Source: Janthinobacterium violaceinigrum
GTDB lineage: Bacteria > Pseudomonadota > Gammaproteobacteria > Burkholderiales > Burkholderiaceae_D
Assembly (NCBI RefSeq): GCF_009208555.1
Contig: NZ_WFLI01000038.1
Coordinates: 1 to 63,305 of the forward strand
Direction: 5' to 3'
Length of the DNA stretch: 63,305 nt
Positions 9,176-17,427 of the stretch are shown one piece after another. The first letter of the stretch is position 1. Every line of letters starts with the position of its first letter. A program made the translations under genes and the position numbers. The notes under the pieces were generated by a model. It was not told the origin of the DNA, ran no database searches, and saw only the letters and a list, made by a program, of their open reading frames with translations.

Positions 9176-10019
9176 CAAGGAGTCCGCGCGCGACCGCGTG
9201 GGCCTGGGCTGGCGCGGCGAACTGGCTGCCGGCATCCTGTCCAACCTGGCGCACATCGATGTGCTGGAAGTGATCGCCGACGACTATTACCACGCTCCGC
9301 GCGCCGGCATCGCCGCCTTGTGCAGCCTGGCGCGCCAGGTGCCGGTGAGCCTGCACGGCGTCGGCATGGGGCTGGCGTCCAGCATTCCCGCCGACCCGCG
9401 CCGCCTGCATGCGATGGCGCGCCTGATGCAGACGGTGCAAGCGGAATCGTGGTCCGAGCACCTGAGTTTCGTGCGCGCGGGCGGCGTCGAAATCGGCCAC
9501 CTGGCAGCGCCGCCGCGCACGCCGCACAGCGCCGCCGGCGCCATCGCCAATATAGCGCTGGCCACGCGCCTCGTCGGCAGCGCGCCCCTGATGGAAAATA
9601 TCGCCACCCTGGTCCGGCCGCCGGCCAGCACGCTGGACGAAGCCGCATGGCTGACGCACATCCTTGACGGCGCGCAGGTGCCGCTGCTGCTGGACCTGCA
9701 CAACCTGTATGCGAACGCCGTCAATTTCGGCGAGGCGCCGGAGCAACTGCTGCTGCGGCTGCCCCTGGACAGGGTGGCCGCCGTGCACCTGAGCGGCGGC
9801 CACTGGGTCGATGCGCCGGGCGGCGGCCAGCGCTTGCTGGACGACCATCTGCACGACGTGCCGCCCGCCGTCTTCGATTTACTGACCTTGCTGGCGCGCC
9901 ATGCGCCCCAGCCCTTGACAGTGATCGTCGAACGCGACGGCAATTACCCGTCGTTCGAACATGTGCTGGACCAGCTGGAACTGGCGCACGCCGCCTTGCG
10001 CGCGGGGCGGCGCGCATGA
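9165..10019 (+). CDS. DUF692 / MNIO family multinuclear iron oxidative enzyme
   Basis: Belongs to the DUF692 (MNIO) family, whose known members (MbnB, TglH, BufB type) use two or three irons to modify Cys residues of ribosomal peptides. Visible conserved elements, in order: VGLGWR at the N-terminus, SLHGVGMGL, SWSEHLSF, LMENIATL, LLLDLHNLYANAVNFG, VAAVHLSGGHW and VIVERDGNYPSF. These supply the His, Glu and Asp ligands of the TIM-barrel site. The chosen GTG at 9165 lies inside the preceding gene. A GTG at 9198, with AAGGAG at 9177-9182, is an alternative. It ends in an ATGA overlap with the next gene. No RRE-like recognition domain is fused to it. Confidence 0.88.
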   Translation: MAADKESARDRVGLGWRGELAAGILSNLAHIDVLEVIADDYYHAPRAGIAALCSLARQVPVSLHGVGMGLASSIPADPRRLHAMARLMQTVQAESWSEHLSFVRAGGVEIGHLAAPPRTPHSAAGAIANIALATRLVGSAPLMENIATLVRPPASTLDEAAWLTHILDGAQVPLLLDLHNLYANAVNFGEAPEQLLLRLPLDRVAAVHLSGGHWVDAPGGGQRLLDDHLHDVPPAVFDLLTLLARHAPQPLTVIVERDGNYPSFEHVLDQLELAHAALRAGRRA

Positions 10020-10291
10020 GCTCTCCCGCACTGGAAACGTATCTGGCCAGGCTGTACACGGACGACGCCCTGCGTGCCGCCTTCCTGCTGGCGCCCCGTG
10101 CGCAAGCCTTGCTGCATGGCTTGTCGCTGCAGGAAGCGGATGCGATGGCGGCGATGGACTGCATCGGCCTGCAGATGGCGGCGGCCAGCTACCGCGCCAA
10201 GCGGGCCGCGCACGGCAAGAAGGCCGGGGCGGCGCGGCACGGGTGGCGCCGGCTGCTGCCGGCCTGGCTCCGGCGGTCTACAGGACTATAA
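10016..10291 (+). CDS. Small DUF692-associated partner protein
   Basis: A 91-aa protein whose ATG overlaps the DUF692 stop (ATGA), so it is part of the same unit. It is mostly helical and Ala-rich (LETYLARLYTDDALRAAFLL), with a basic C-terminus. By position it corresponds to the partner or recognition protein that often follows MNIO enzymes (DUF2063/HvfC-like in other loci), but it is much shorter and I cannot confirm homology. No Cys motif is present except one near residue 49. Its end overlaps the convergent serine hydrolase gene by 6 bases. Confidence 0.6.
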   Translation: MSSPALETYLARLYTDDALRAAFLLAPRAQALLHGLSLQEADAMAAMDCIGLQMAAASYRAKRAAHGKKAGAARHGWRRLLPAWLRRSTGL

Positions 10292-12166
10292 CTGCCACAG
10301 CCGCAGCGGCAGCAAGCCCCACCAGGCCAGCACCAGCAGCAGTTGCAAGGCCGCCAGCAAGGCCACCCAATCCCATTTCGCCAGCGAGCCCGCCTCGGCC
10401 GCCGTGCCGCGGCTGCGCCAGCAGCGGGCCAGGCCGAACGCCATGGCCAGCGGCAGCGCGCCCGTCGCCAGCGCCAGCAGCACGCTGGCGATGGTGACGT
10501 CGCCCAGGCGCAGATAGGACTGGAAGTAAAAGAATGGCGCGGGCAGGAGCAGCGCCAGCATCGACAGCAGCGGCGCGAACAGATGGTCGCCCCGCGCCAG
10601 GCTGCGCCGCGCGGCGCGCCACACGCCCACCAGCAGCACGTACAGCAAGCCCGCCGCGCCCAGGGCCAGGCTGCCCCACAGCACCAGCATGCGCAGCATC
10701 GACGCGCGCTCATAGCTGCGCAAGCCGTCGCTGAGGATATGCTTGCCATCTTCCTGCAGCAGCACGTGCGACGCCGTGCTGCGGTCGCTGGCGCGGAACA
10801 GCAGGCCGCCCACCGGTTCCAGCTCCTTCGGCTCGCCCTGGAACGGGATCAGGAACAGCGATTCGCCATCCCATTTCAGGCGCGTGAAGCCGAAGACGGC
10901 ATCGACCCAGGCCATGCTGGCCATGGGACTGGGCGACGGCACGTAGACGCCCTGCCAGTTTTCCACCGTGGGTGCGGGCGTGCCGTGCGGGGCCGGCGCG
11001 CGCAAGGGCAGTTCCAGGTCGCGCAGCAGCAGGCGGTTGAAGCGTTCATAGTCGGCTGCTTCCGCATCCGTGTTGAAGGCCACGAAAAAGGCGCTGTCCT
11101 GCTCCGGATAGATGCACAGCATGGCGCGAAAACCCACGGCCGTGCCAGGGTGGCAAGCGCCCACCACATTGTGGCGGTCGCGCACGGCCAGTGCCAGGCC
11201 ATGGCCCGTTTCCAGGCCCGCCTGCGCCGCATCGGTGCCGGCCGGTTCGGACAAGGCGCCCATCAGCGCCAGGTCGATGAAGCGCTTGTCCTGCAGCTTG
11301 CCGTCGCCCATCAGGAATTGCGCCAGCTTGCCCATGTCGGCCGCCGTGGTGGTAAATTGCGCGGCCGGACGCAAATACTGGGGCACGGCCGGCTGCGCCA
11401 CGCCATGTTCGAAGTGGCCCATGGCCAGGCGCGGGTCCGCCTGCGCGCTCAGTTGCGTGCTCACTTGCGTAACAAAGGCAAACGTGCTGTCCGTCATGCC
11501 CAGCGGCTGCAGCAACTGCGCATCGAGGTAGCGTTCATATGGCTGGCCCGTGACCTTCTCGATCACCATGCCCAGCAAGCCATAGCCCATGTTGGAATAC
11601 GCATAGCGGCTGCCGGGACGCGCGCGCACGCGCAGCAGGTTGCGCCCGCCATCGAAGGCTTCGGCCAGCGGCGTGTCCGGCGCGGGGTTCAGGCTGAACG
11701 CCTGCCAGAAGCGCACGTTGTCGAGGCCGGACGTATGCGCCAGCAGGTGGCGGATGCGCACGGGGTCGCTGGCCTGCCACGGGTTTTTCAGCGCCAGTTC
11801 CGGCAATACCTGCTGCAAGGGCGTGTCGAGCGTGAGCCGGTCTTCGCTGATCAGGCGCAAGACGCCCAGCGCCAGCGCCACCTTGCCCACGGAGCCCACT
11901 TGCACGCGCGTGTCCGCCTGCATGGGTATTTGCTTGGCGGTATCGCGCACGCCGGCGGCGCCCGTGCGCACTGTGCCATCGGGCAAGACTTCACTCCAGA
12001 CGGCGCCTGCCAGGCCCTCTTCCTTCAAGCCGGCGGCAAACTCCGCCTCCAGGGGGGCGCCGGCGGCATGGGCCGCCGTGGCACACAGCAGCAAGGCCGG
12101 CAAGGCGCGGCGCAGCCATGCGCTGGCGCGCGCGGCCAAGGTGGGGTAGCGATCTCGTTTCAACAA
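10286..12166 (-). CDS. Membrane-bound serine hydrolase (beta-lactamase/PBP4 family)
   Basis: A serine hydrolase of the class C beta-lactamase / D-Ala-D-Ala carboxypeptidase-like family, exported and membrane anchored. After a signal peptide (basic start, then ALPALLLCATAAHAAG) come the SxxK nucleophile motif in VGSVGKVAL, the YxN motif in YSNMGYGLLG, and a C-terminal region with about four hydrophobic helices. The frame is open further upstream, but that stretch overlaps the divergent gene and is implausible. I chose the TTG at 12166 (a second TTG follows) because AAGG precedes it and the signal peptide then begins normally. The physiological substrate is unknown; a peptide or ester is as likely as a beta-lactam. 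Confidence 0.82.
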   Translation of the reverse strand: MLKRDRYPTLAARASAWLRRALPALLLCATAAHAAGAPLEAEFAAGLKEEGLAGAVWSEVLPDGTVRTGAAGVRDTAKQIPMQADTRVQVGSVGKVALALGVLRLISEDRLTLDTPLQQVLPELALKNPWQASDPVRIRHLLAHTSGLDNVRFWQAFSLNPAPDTPLAEAFDGGRNLLRVRARPGSRYAYSNMGYGLLGMVIEKVTGQPYERYLDAQLLQPLGMTDSTFAFVTQVSTQLSAQADPRLAMGHFEHGVAQPAVPQYLRPAAQFTTTAADMGKLAQFLMGDGKLQDKRFIDLALMGALSEPAGTDAAQAGLETGHGLALAVRDRHNVVGACHPGTAVGFRAMLCIYPEQDSAFFVAFNTDAEAADYERFNRLLLRDLELPLRAPAPHGTPAPTVENWQGVYVPSPSPMASMAWVDAVFGFTRLKWDGESLFLIPFQGEPKELEPVGGLLFRASDRSTASHVLLQEDGKHILSDGLRSYERASMLRMLVLWGSLALGAAGLLYVLLVGVWRAARRSLARGDHLFAPLLSMLALLLPAPFFYFQSYLRLGDVTIASVLLALATGALPLAMAFGLARCWRSRGTAAEAGSLAKWDWVALLAALQLLLVLAWWGLLPLRLWQL

Positions 12167-12214
12167 TGTATTCTGCCTTTTCCATGGACTGCGCCCCTGC
12201 GCCGCTTTGCTTGT

Positions 12215-12220
12215 TACAAT
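12215..12220 (+). promoter_or_regulatory. Candidate -10 box upstream of the DUF4870-like gene
   Basis: TACAAT in the short divergent gap, 29 bases before the ATG at 12249. The -35 region is poor, so support is weak. Confidence 0.25.
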
Positions 12221-12248
12221 TAAAAATTGAGCAACGACGGGAGCTTTC

Positions 12249-12611
12249 ATGTCACAAGAGATTATTTTGGATACCCAACTCCAGCAGACCAGGAACCTGG
12301 CCTGGTGGTTGTACCTGATACATGGCGCCAGCTTTGTGTTTTCGCTGGGCGCGTTTTCCTTCATTCCGCTCATCATCAATTACGTGAAGCGGGACGAGGC
12401 GGCCGGGACCTTCGTGTACAGCCATCACAGCTGGATGATCCGTTCCTTCTGGTGGTATGTGGCCTGGATCGTCGTCGGCGCCATCCTGTGGATCACGCTG
12501 ATCGGCATTCCGCTGGCGCTCGTCGTGTGGGGCGTGGCCTGGCTGTGGAAAGCCTACCGCTTGCTGCGCGGCTTCCTCGACCTGAACAATAACAAACCCG
12601 TGCCCATGTAA
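12249..12611 (+). CDS. Small integral membrane protein, DUF4870-like
   Basis: A 120-aa protein with about three hydrophobic helices: residues 18-47, then 66-90 continuing into about 105. The sequence includes WWLYLIHGASFVFSLGAF and IIN-YVKRDEA, a pattern typical of DUF4870-type inner membrane proteins of proteobacteria. GGGAG lies upstream of the ATG. Function is unknown. It is divergent from the serine hydrolase and convergent with metC. Confidence 0.75.
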   Translation: MSQEIILDTQLQQTRNLAWWLYLIHGASFVFSLGAFSFIPLIINYVKRDEAAGTFVYSHHSWMIRSFWWYVAWIVVGAILWITLIGIPLALVVWGVAWLWKAYRLLRGFLDLNNNKPVPM

Positions 12612-12657
12612 GGTTGACGTTGCGTGCGGGCAAGCCTTTGCGCTGGCCCGCACGCCC

Positions 12658-13824
12658 CTACATCGCCGCGAACGCCCGTTCGATATCGGCAATCAGATCC
12701 TGCGGATCTTCCAGTCCCACGTTCAGGCGCACCAGCTGGCCCGGCAGCTTCCAGCCCTTGCGCATGGCCGCGATGCGGTACGGCATCACCAGGCTGTTCG
12801 CGCCACCCCAGCTGTAGCCAATCTTGAACAACTGCAAGGCATCGACGAAGCGGTCCGTCTGCTGCTCCGTGTAGCGGGCGTCGAACAGCACGGAAAACAG
12901 GCCGCCCGCACCCGTGAAATCGCGCTGCCAGATGGCGTGGCCCGGGCAATCGTCGAATGCCGGATGCAGCACCGTGGCAATCTCGCTGCGCTCCTTGAGC
13001 CAGGCGGCCACCGTGCGCGCGCCCGCGTCGTGGGCGTCGAAGCGCAACTTCATGGTGGGCAAGCCGCGCAGCACCAGGTAGGCGTCATCGGCCCCCACGC
13101 CCATGCCCAGACGCATGTGCGCCTGCGCCAGGCGCTCGTGCAGCGCCCGCTCGCGCGTGATCAGGGCGCCCATCAGCACGTCCGAGCCGCCCGACTGGTA
13201 TTTCGTCAGCGCCTGCATGATGATGTCCACGCCCAGGTCAAAGCCGCGCAGGGCCAGACCCGCCGACCAGGTGTTGTCCAGGGCCACCAGCACGCCGCGC
13301 GCATGGGCGGCCGCACAGATGGCAGGCAAGTCCGGCACTTCCATGGTCACGGAACCGGGCGCTTCCGTCCAGATGAGCTTGGTATTTGGCTGGATCAGGG
13401 CCGCGATGCCGGCGCCGATCAGCGGGTCGTAATAGCGGGCCGTGATGCCGAAATCCTGCGCCAGCCAGCGTCCCAGTTCGCGATTCGGATTGTAGATATT
13501 TTCCGGCAGCAAGACATCATCGCCCGTCTTCAGCAGGGCAAAGTCCGCCATGGCGATGGCCGCCAGGCCCGACGGCGCCAGCAGGCAGTGCGTGCCCCCT
13601 TCGATCTCGGCCAGCCGCGCTTCCAGGGTGAACGTGGTAGGCGTGCCGTGCAAGCCGTACGTGTAGGCATTCTTCTCTTTCCAGTCGCCCGAGCGCATGG
13701 CCGCCACGTCCTTGAACAGCACGGTGGATGCGTGGTGGATGGCGTTGGGAAACGCGGCAAAGCCTTGCGGCGCCTGGTAATCGCTGTGGATCAGCGCCGT
13801 CTGGGGGGATTTGATAGTGGTCAT
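12658..13824 (-). CDS. metC: Cystathionine beta-lyase
   Basis: A PLP enzyme of the Cys/Met metabolism family (388 aa) that cleaves cystathionine to homocysteine, pyruvate and ammonia in methionine synthesis. Visible: YTYGLHGTPTTFTLEARLAE near residue 55, APSGLAAIAM, LDNTWSAGL (Asp that contacts PLP nitrogen), and ALTKYQSGGSDV, where the Lys near residue 207 is the expected PLP lysine. The family also contains gamma-lyases and gamma-synthases. Tyr and Trp placement favours MetC, but substrate cannot be proven. It lies downstream of rimO on the same strand, separated by a terminator-like hairpin. Confidence 0.9.
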   Translation of the reverse strand: MTTIKSPQTALIHSDYQAPQGFAAFPNAIHHASTVLFKDVAAMRSGDWKEKNAYTYGLHGTPTTFTLEARLAEIEGGTHCLLAPSGLAAIAMADFALLKTGDDVLLPENIYNPNRELGRWLAQDFGITARYYDPLIGAGIAALIQPNTKLIWTEAPGSVTMEVPDLPAICAAAHARGVLVALDNTWSAGLALRGFDLGVDIIMQALTKYQSGGSDVLMGALITRERALHERLAQAHMRLGMGVGADDAYLVLRGLPTMKLRFDAHDAGARTVAAWLKERSEIATVLHPAFDDCPGHAIWQRDFTGAGGLFSVLFDARYTEQQTDRFVDALQLFKIGYSWGGANSLVMPYRIAAMRKGWKLPGQLVRLNVGLEDPQDLIADIERAFAAM

Positions 13825-13836
13825 GGCGTCATCGGC

Positions 13837-13871
13837 AAAAAAAAGGGCGGGCCAGTCTGTGCTGGTCCGCC
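13837..13871 (-). terminator. Intrinsic terminator downstream of rimO
   Basis: On the minus strand a 10-bp GC-rich stem (13862-13871 with 13846-13855, one A-C mismatch) and a 6-base loop are followed after one base by eight T. It sits between the rimO stop and the metC start, so it should reduce read-through into metC. Confidence 0.75.
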
Positions 13872-13921
13872 TTGATTGTAAGGGCTTATGCCCTTGCCTG
13901 CCGTACTGTTGTTACACCTGC

Positions 13922-15334
13922 TTACTCCGCAGCGCCCCACAGGTCGTGCGCATCGGCCGAGGTGATGGTCACGTCGACGAACTGGCCCACGGCCAGCTTG
14001 CGGTGCGGTTCGAATGGCGGCTTGACGTAGACGACGCCATCGATTTCCGGCGCGTCGGCGGACGAGCGGCCCACGCCGCCGGAGCGGGTGACTTCATCGA
14101 TGAGCACGCGCACGGTCTTGCCGACCTTGGCTTGCAGGCGCTTGCGGGAAATTTCTTCCTGCAGCAGCATCACGCGGCCGCGGCGCTCTTCGCGCACTTC
14201 TTCCGGCACGGGGTTGGCGATCTCGTTGGCCGTCGCGCCTTCGACAGGCGAATACGCGAAGCAGCCCAGGCGGTCGATCTGCGCTTCCTTGAGGAAGTCC
14301 AGCAAGTACTCGAATTCCGCTTCCGTTTCGCCAGGGAAACCGGCGATGAAGGTCGAACGGATGGTCAGGTCCGGATTGATGGCGCGCCAGGCCTGGATGC
14401 GGTCCAGGTTTTTCTCGCCGCTGGCCGGACGCTTCATGCGCTTCAGCACGTCAGGGTGCGCGTGCTGCATGGGAATGTCCAGGTATGGCAGGATGTGGCC
14501 GCCGCTCATCATCGGGATGATCTGGTCCACGTGCGGGTACGGATACACATAGTGCAAGCGCACCCAGGCGCCGTAGGACTTGGCCAGTTCGCCCAGCGCT
14601 TCCGTCAGCTGCGTCATGTGCGTTTTCACGGGACGGCCATTCCAGAAGCCGGAACGGAATTTCACGTCCACGCCGTAGGCCGAAGTATCTTGCGAAATGA
14701 CCAGCAATTCCTTGACGCCGGACTTGAACAGGTTTTCCGCTTCCATCATCAGCTCGCCGATCGGACGCGACACGAGGTCGCCGCGCATGGACGGGATGAT
14801 GCAGAAACTGCAGCGGTGGTTGCAGCCTTCGGAAATTTTCAGGTAGGCATAGTGCTTCGGCGTCAGCTTGACGCCTTGCGGCGGCAGCAGGTCGAGGAAA
14901 GGCGCATGCGGCTTCGGCAGGTGCAAGTGGACGGAATCCATCACTTCGGCCAGCGCGTGCGGGCCCGTGACGGACAGCACTTTCGGGTGCACCTTCATGA
15001 TGATGTCGTCGCCGGCAGCATCTTTCTTGGCGCCCAGGCAGCCCGTGACGATCACTTTGCCGTTTTCAGCCAGCGCTTCGCCGATGGCGTCGAGCGACTC
15101 TTGCACGGCGGCATCGATAAAACCGCAGGTATTGACGATCACCAGATCGGCGCCAGCGTAGGATTTCGCCGTTTCGTAGCCTTCGGCGCGCAGTTGGGTC
15201 AGGATTTGTTCCGAGTCGACCAGCGCTTTCGGGCAGCCGAGCGAGACAAAGCCCACTTTCGGCGCCGCACCTGGCATGGCCAGCATGGCCTCTGGCTTGG
15301 CGGAAGGAACGGGAATACGGTGAATTTCAGACAT
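13922..15334 (-). CDS. rimO: Ribosomal protein S12 methylthiotransferase RimO
   Basis: A radical SAM enzyme that methylthiolates the conserved Asp of ribosomal protein S12. The 470-aa protein has an N-terminal UPF0004 domain with three cluster Cys (in SLGCPKALVD, VNTCGF and TGCLGAK), the radical SAM motif GCNHRCSFC near residue 175, and a C-terminal TRAM-like domain. IPSMRGDLVSRP and LPYLDIPMQHAHPDVLKRM match RimO rather than MiaB. All six expected Cys are present. It has its own promoter region upstream and a terminator downstream. Confidence 0.97.
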   Translation of the reverse strand: MSEIHRIPVPSAKPEAMLAMPGAAPKVGFVSLGCPKALVDSEQILTQLRAEGYETAKSYAGADLVIVNTCGFIDAAVQESLDAIGEALAENGKVIVTGCLGAKKDAAGDDIIMKVHPKVLSVTGPHALAEVMDSVHLHLPKPHAPFLDLLPPQGVKLTPKHYAYLKISEGCNHRCSFCIIPSMRGDLVSRPIGELMMEAENLFKSGVKELLVISQDTSAYGVDVKFRSGFWNGRPVKTHMTQLTEALGELAKSYGAWVRLHYVYPYPHVDQIIPMMSGGHILPYLDIPMQHAHPDVLKRMKRPASGEKNLDRIQAWRAINPDLTIRSTFIAGFPGETEAEFEYLLDFLKEAQIDRLGCFAYSPVEGATANEIANPVPEEVREERRGRVMLLQEEISRKRLQAKVGKTVRVLIDEVTRSGGVGRSSADAPEIDGVVYVKPPFEPHRKLAVGQFVDVTITSADAHDLWGAAE

Positions 15335-15515
15335 AGTTGGCAGCTAGTAAAATGGTGAGGCGAATCGGCTATTGTACCCCGAGCCGCCCTTAGCTGTCAG
15401 TGGCGGTCTGGTTTTGCTGCGGGATATGCAACGGTGGGAGCCACGGGCGACCTGCCCTGAGCATATTCTTTCACGCATTCCATATCTGGCTGCAGCCCAT
15501 ACTTGACTAATGTAC

Positions 15516-15545
15516 TTGTTATTTCATACACAGTCTCGCTATAAT
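15516..15545 (+). promoter_or_regulatory. Candidate sigma-70 promoter for the BNR-type lipoprotein gene
   Basis: TTGTTA (15516-15521), an 18-base spacer and TATAAT (15540-15545) lie 28 bases before the ATG at 15573. This is the best-formed housekeeping-type promoter in the window. Confidence 0.55.
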
Positions 15546-15572
15546 AAGATTTTATTGCACTGTGGAAATAAA

Positions 15573-17105
15573 ATGCTCATCAAAAATTTCGTTGCCAACG
15601 TTTTTGCAGGAGCCATCTCTGCGCTGATGCTCGGTGGCTGTGTCACAACGCATGTGCAGCGCCCTCTCAGCGTCGGCGTGCCCTCCGAAGGTACAGCCGT
15701 TACTGTCAGCATTACTGCCAACACTGATGCGGTGAACGGATTGGGCCAGATCACCTTGGGCCGCCTGAGTAGCGGAGACGCAGTGTCCAGCCTGGTCCTG
15801 CAGCAATATATCCTGAACCAGGTTGCCAAGGATATGGCGCGCGACACGACTCTTTTCATGGGGACCCTGCCACCGGGGAAATACTACTTCAGTCAACTGG
15901 CCGACGCCGGCAAATCAAACCGCTACATCAAAATGGGCGGCGGCCTGGGCTTATTTACTGTGGACGAAGGCAAGCCGGTCGATCTGGGCCGCCTGATCGT
16001 CACTCCTCTTTATGGCGAGCGTGTACTGGTCGGCCGCAGCGTGCGGGTGCGAGACAACCGCACACTGCTCGAACGCTATTCTCCCGAGCACCTGAAGCTG
16101 TTTGCACCCGAAAAGACAGTCAGCTGGTCCGGATCGCGCAGTGATACGGATCGCGCTGAGGAAGTCGCCATGGCCCGCCCCACCGGCGCCGAATGCGTGA
16201 CGGAGCTACCAGACGGCAGCGTGGCGGCCGCAACCCGCATGGGCACAGTGCTGTGGCGCAGCCCTGAGGGAACATGGAAACAACTGGCCAGCGACAAAAT
16301 AGAGACGCTGAACTGCGTGCAGCCGGTGCAAATGCCGGATGCAGACTTGCTGGCCTTCGGCGAGTTCGGCACCCTGCTGCGCCATGCGCCGGGACAGAAC
16401 AAGCTTGAACCGATTGACACTGGCAACCTTCCCTATGGCAATCTGGTCGGACTGGCTGGCAATATGGACGCTGGCTGGTATGTCGCCGTCCAGCGTAACA
16501 ATGAAGTCACGATTTATCATTCCGCCCGTCTCGAGCGCGGCGAGTGGAATCAGGTACGCAGTGAGAAGCTGGGGAAATGGCTCCTGAACCAGGACACCTG
16601 GTTCTGGCTGCGCGATATCGGCACAGGCTTTGCCTACACGTCGACGAAAGGAACGCTGCACCTCTACGACTACGCCAGTGGCCAGTGGTCAGAGCGGGCA
16701 ATGCCCGATCGCCGTGTGGATGCGATGCGCATCAGCGGCAGCGGCATGTGGAGCCTCATAACACAAGGTTACGGGCCATTTGCGATCACCTCCAGAGATG
16801 CTTTCGTTTCAGTGAATCAAGGTCAAACCTGGCAAGAGGTCACCGCTAGCCACATTCCGCTGGTTCAGCGTACCGATGGCACTCTGCTGCGTTTTGAAAG
16901 CAGTCTGATGAGCGATACGACCTTACATGCCAGTAGCGACATGGGCAAAACGTGGACACTGTTGGACGCCAAACCGAAATCACGCGAGTTGACCCCGCTT
17001 AAATCGGGTGCCATTCTGGGAAAAGTAATGCGCTGGAGCGTGCCGGCGCAATTTGAAATATCGAACGACGGCGGTAAAAGCTGGACTGCCGAAAGCATGA
17101 AGTGA
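15573..17105 (+). CDS. Lipoprotein with BNR/sialidase-like beta-propeller repeats
   Basis: An exported lipoprotein of about 510 aa. The ATG at 15573 is preferred because GGAA precedes it and the signal peptide then runs straight to lipobox LGGC. An open extension back to 15510 adds nothing recognisable. After about 180 residues of unassigned domain, the C-terminal two thirds hold repeated short blades with Asp-box/BNR character (SVNQGQTWQEV, SSDMGKTWTLL, SNDGGKSWTAE). These are typical of beta-propellers that bind or cleave glycans, or of photosystem assembly-like propellers. Catalytic sialidase residues are not evident. Codon use is less GC-extreme than that of its neighbours, which hints at later acquisition. 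Function unknown. Confidence 0.72.
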   Translation: MLIKNFVANVFAGAISALMLGGCVTTHVQRPLSVGVPSEGTAVTVSITANTDAVNGLGQITLGRLSSGDAVSSLVLQQYILNQVAKDMARDTTLFMGTLPPGKYYFSQLADAGKSNRYIKMGGGLGLFTVDEGKPVDLGRLIVTPLYGERVLVGRSVRVRDNRTLLERYSPEHLKLFAPEKTVSWSGSRSDTDRAEEVAMARPTGAECVTELPDGSVAAATRMGTVLWRSPEGTWKQLASDKIETLNCVQPVQMPDADLLAFGEFGTLLRHAPGQNKLEPIDTGNLPYGNLVGLAGNMDAGWYVAVQRNNEVTIYHSARLERGEWNQVRSEKLGKWLLNQDTWFWLRDIGTGFAYTSTKGTLHLYDYASGQWSERAMPDRRVDAMRISGSGMWSLITQGYGPFAITSRDAFVSVNQGQTWQEVTASHIPLVQRTDGTLLRFESSLMSDTTLHASSDMGKTWTLLDAKPKSRELTPLKSGAILGKVMRWSVPAQFEISNDGGKSWTAESMK

Positions 17106-17127
17106 AAGTTCTAACCGACAGTCGACA

Positions 17128-17355
17128 ATGCCATGCCCACCCGATGTGAACGATGACTACCAGGCGGCATCCGTGCCGTCTGCCTGGATCAACTTGCAGA
17201 GCAAGAGCCGGATGGCGGACGCGCCTGAATATGTGGTGGAAGGCACGTCGATTGAAACCCTGATTGAGCAGATCTTTGGCAATCAGGAAGTCAGCTATAT
17301 CCACGTCCACAACGCCAGACGCGGTTGCTACGCTGTCCGGGTTGACCGGGCATAG
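17128..17355 (+). CDS. Hypothetical small protein
   Basis: A 75-aa open frame starting 22 bases after the lipoprotein stop, so probably co-transcribed with it. It has no signal peptide or membrane helix. The C-terminal half (EYVVEGTSIETLIEQIFG, then SYIHVHNARRGCYAVRV) looks like a small alpha/beta fold. I do not recognise the family. Confidence 0.5.
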   Translation: MPCPPDVNDDYQAASVPSAWINLQSKSRMADAPEYVVEGTSIETLIEQIFGNQEVSYIHVHNARRGCYAVRVDRA

Positions 17356-17427
17356 GTAGCAATGGATTGCATGTGCGATTCTCAGGCTCCTGCATCGCTT
17401 ATCATCAAATGCAGGCTATGAGCTTGC

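Noticed and set aside
10343..12223. 626-codon plus-strand frame opposite the serine hydrolase
   Set aside because: Gln/Arg/His-rich antisense product without recognisable features.
13811..15358. 515-codon plus-strand frame opposite rimO
   Set aside because: Antisense shadow of RimO, whose six Cys and domains are all in the other strand.
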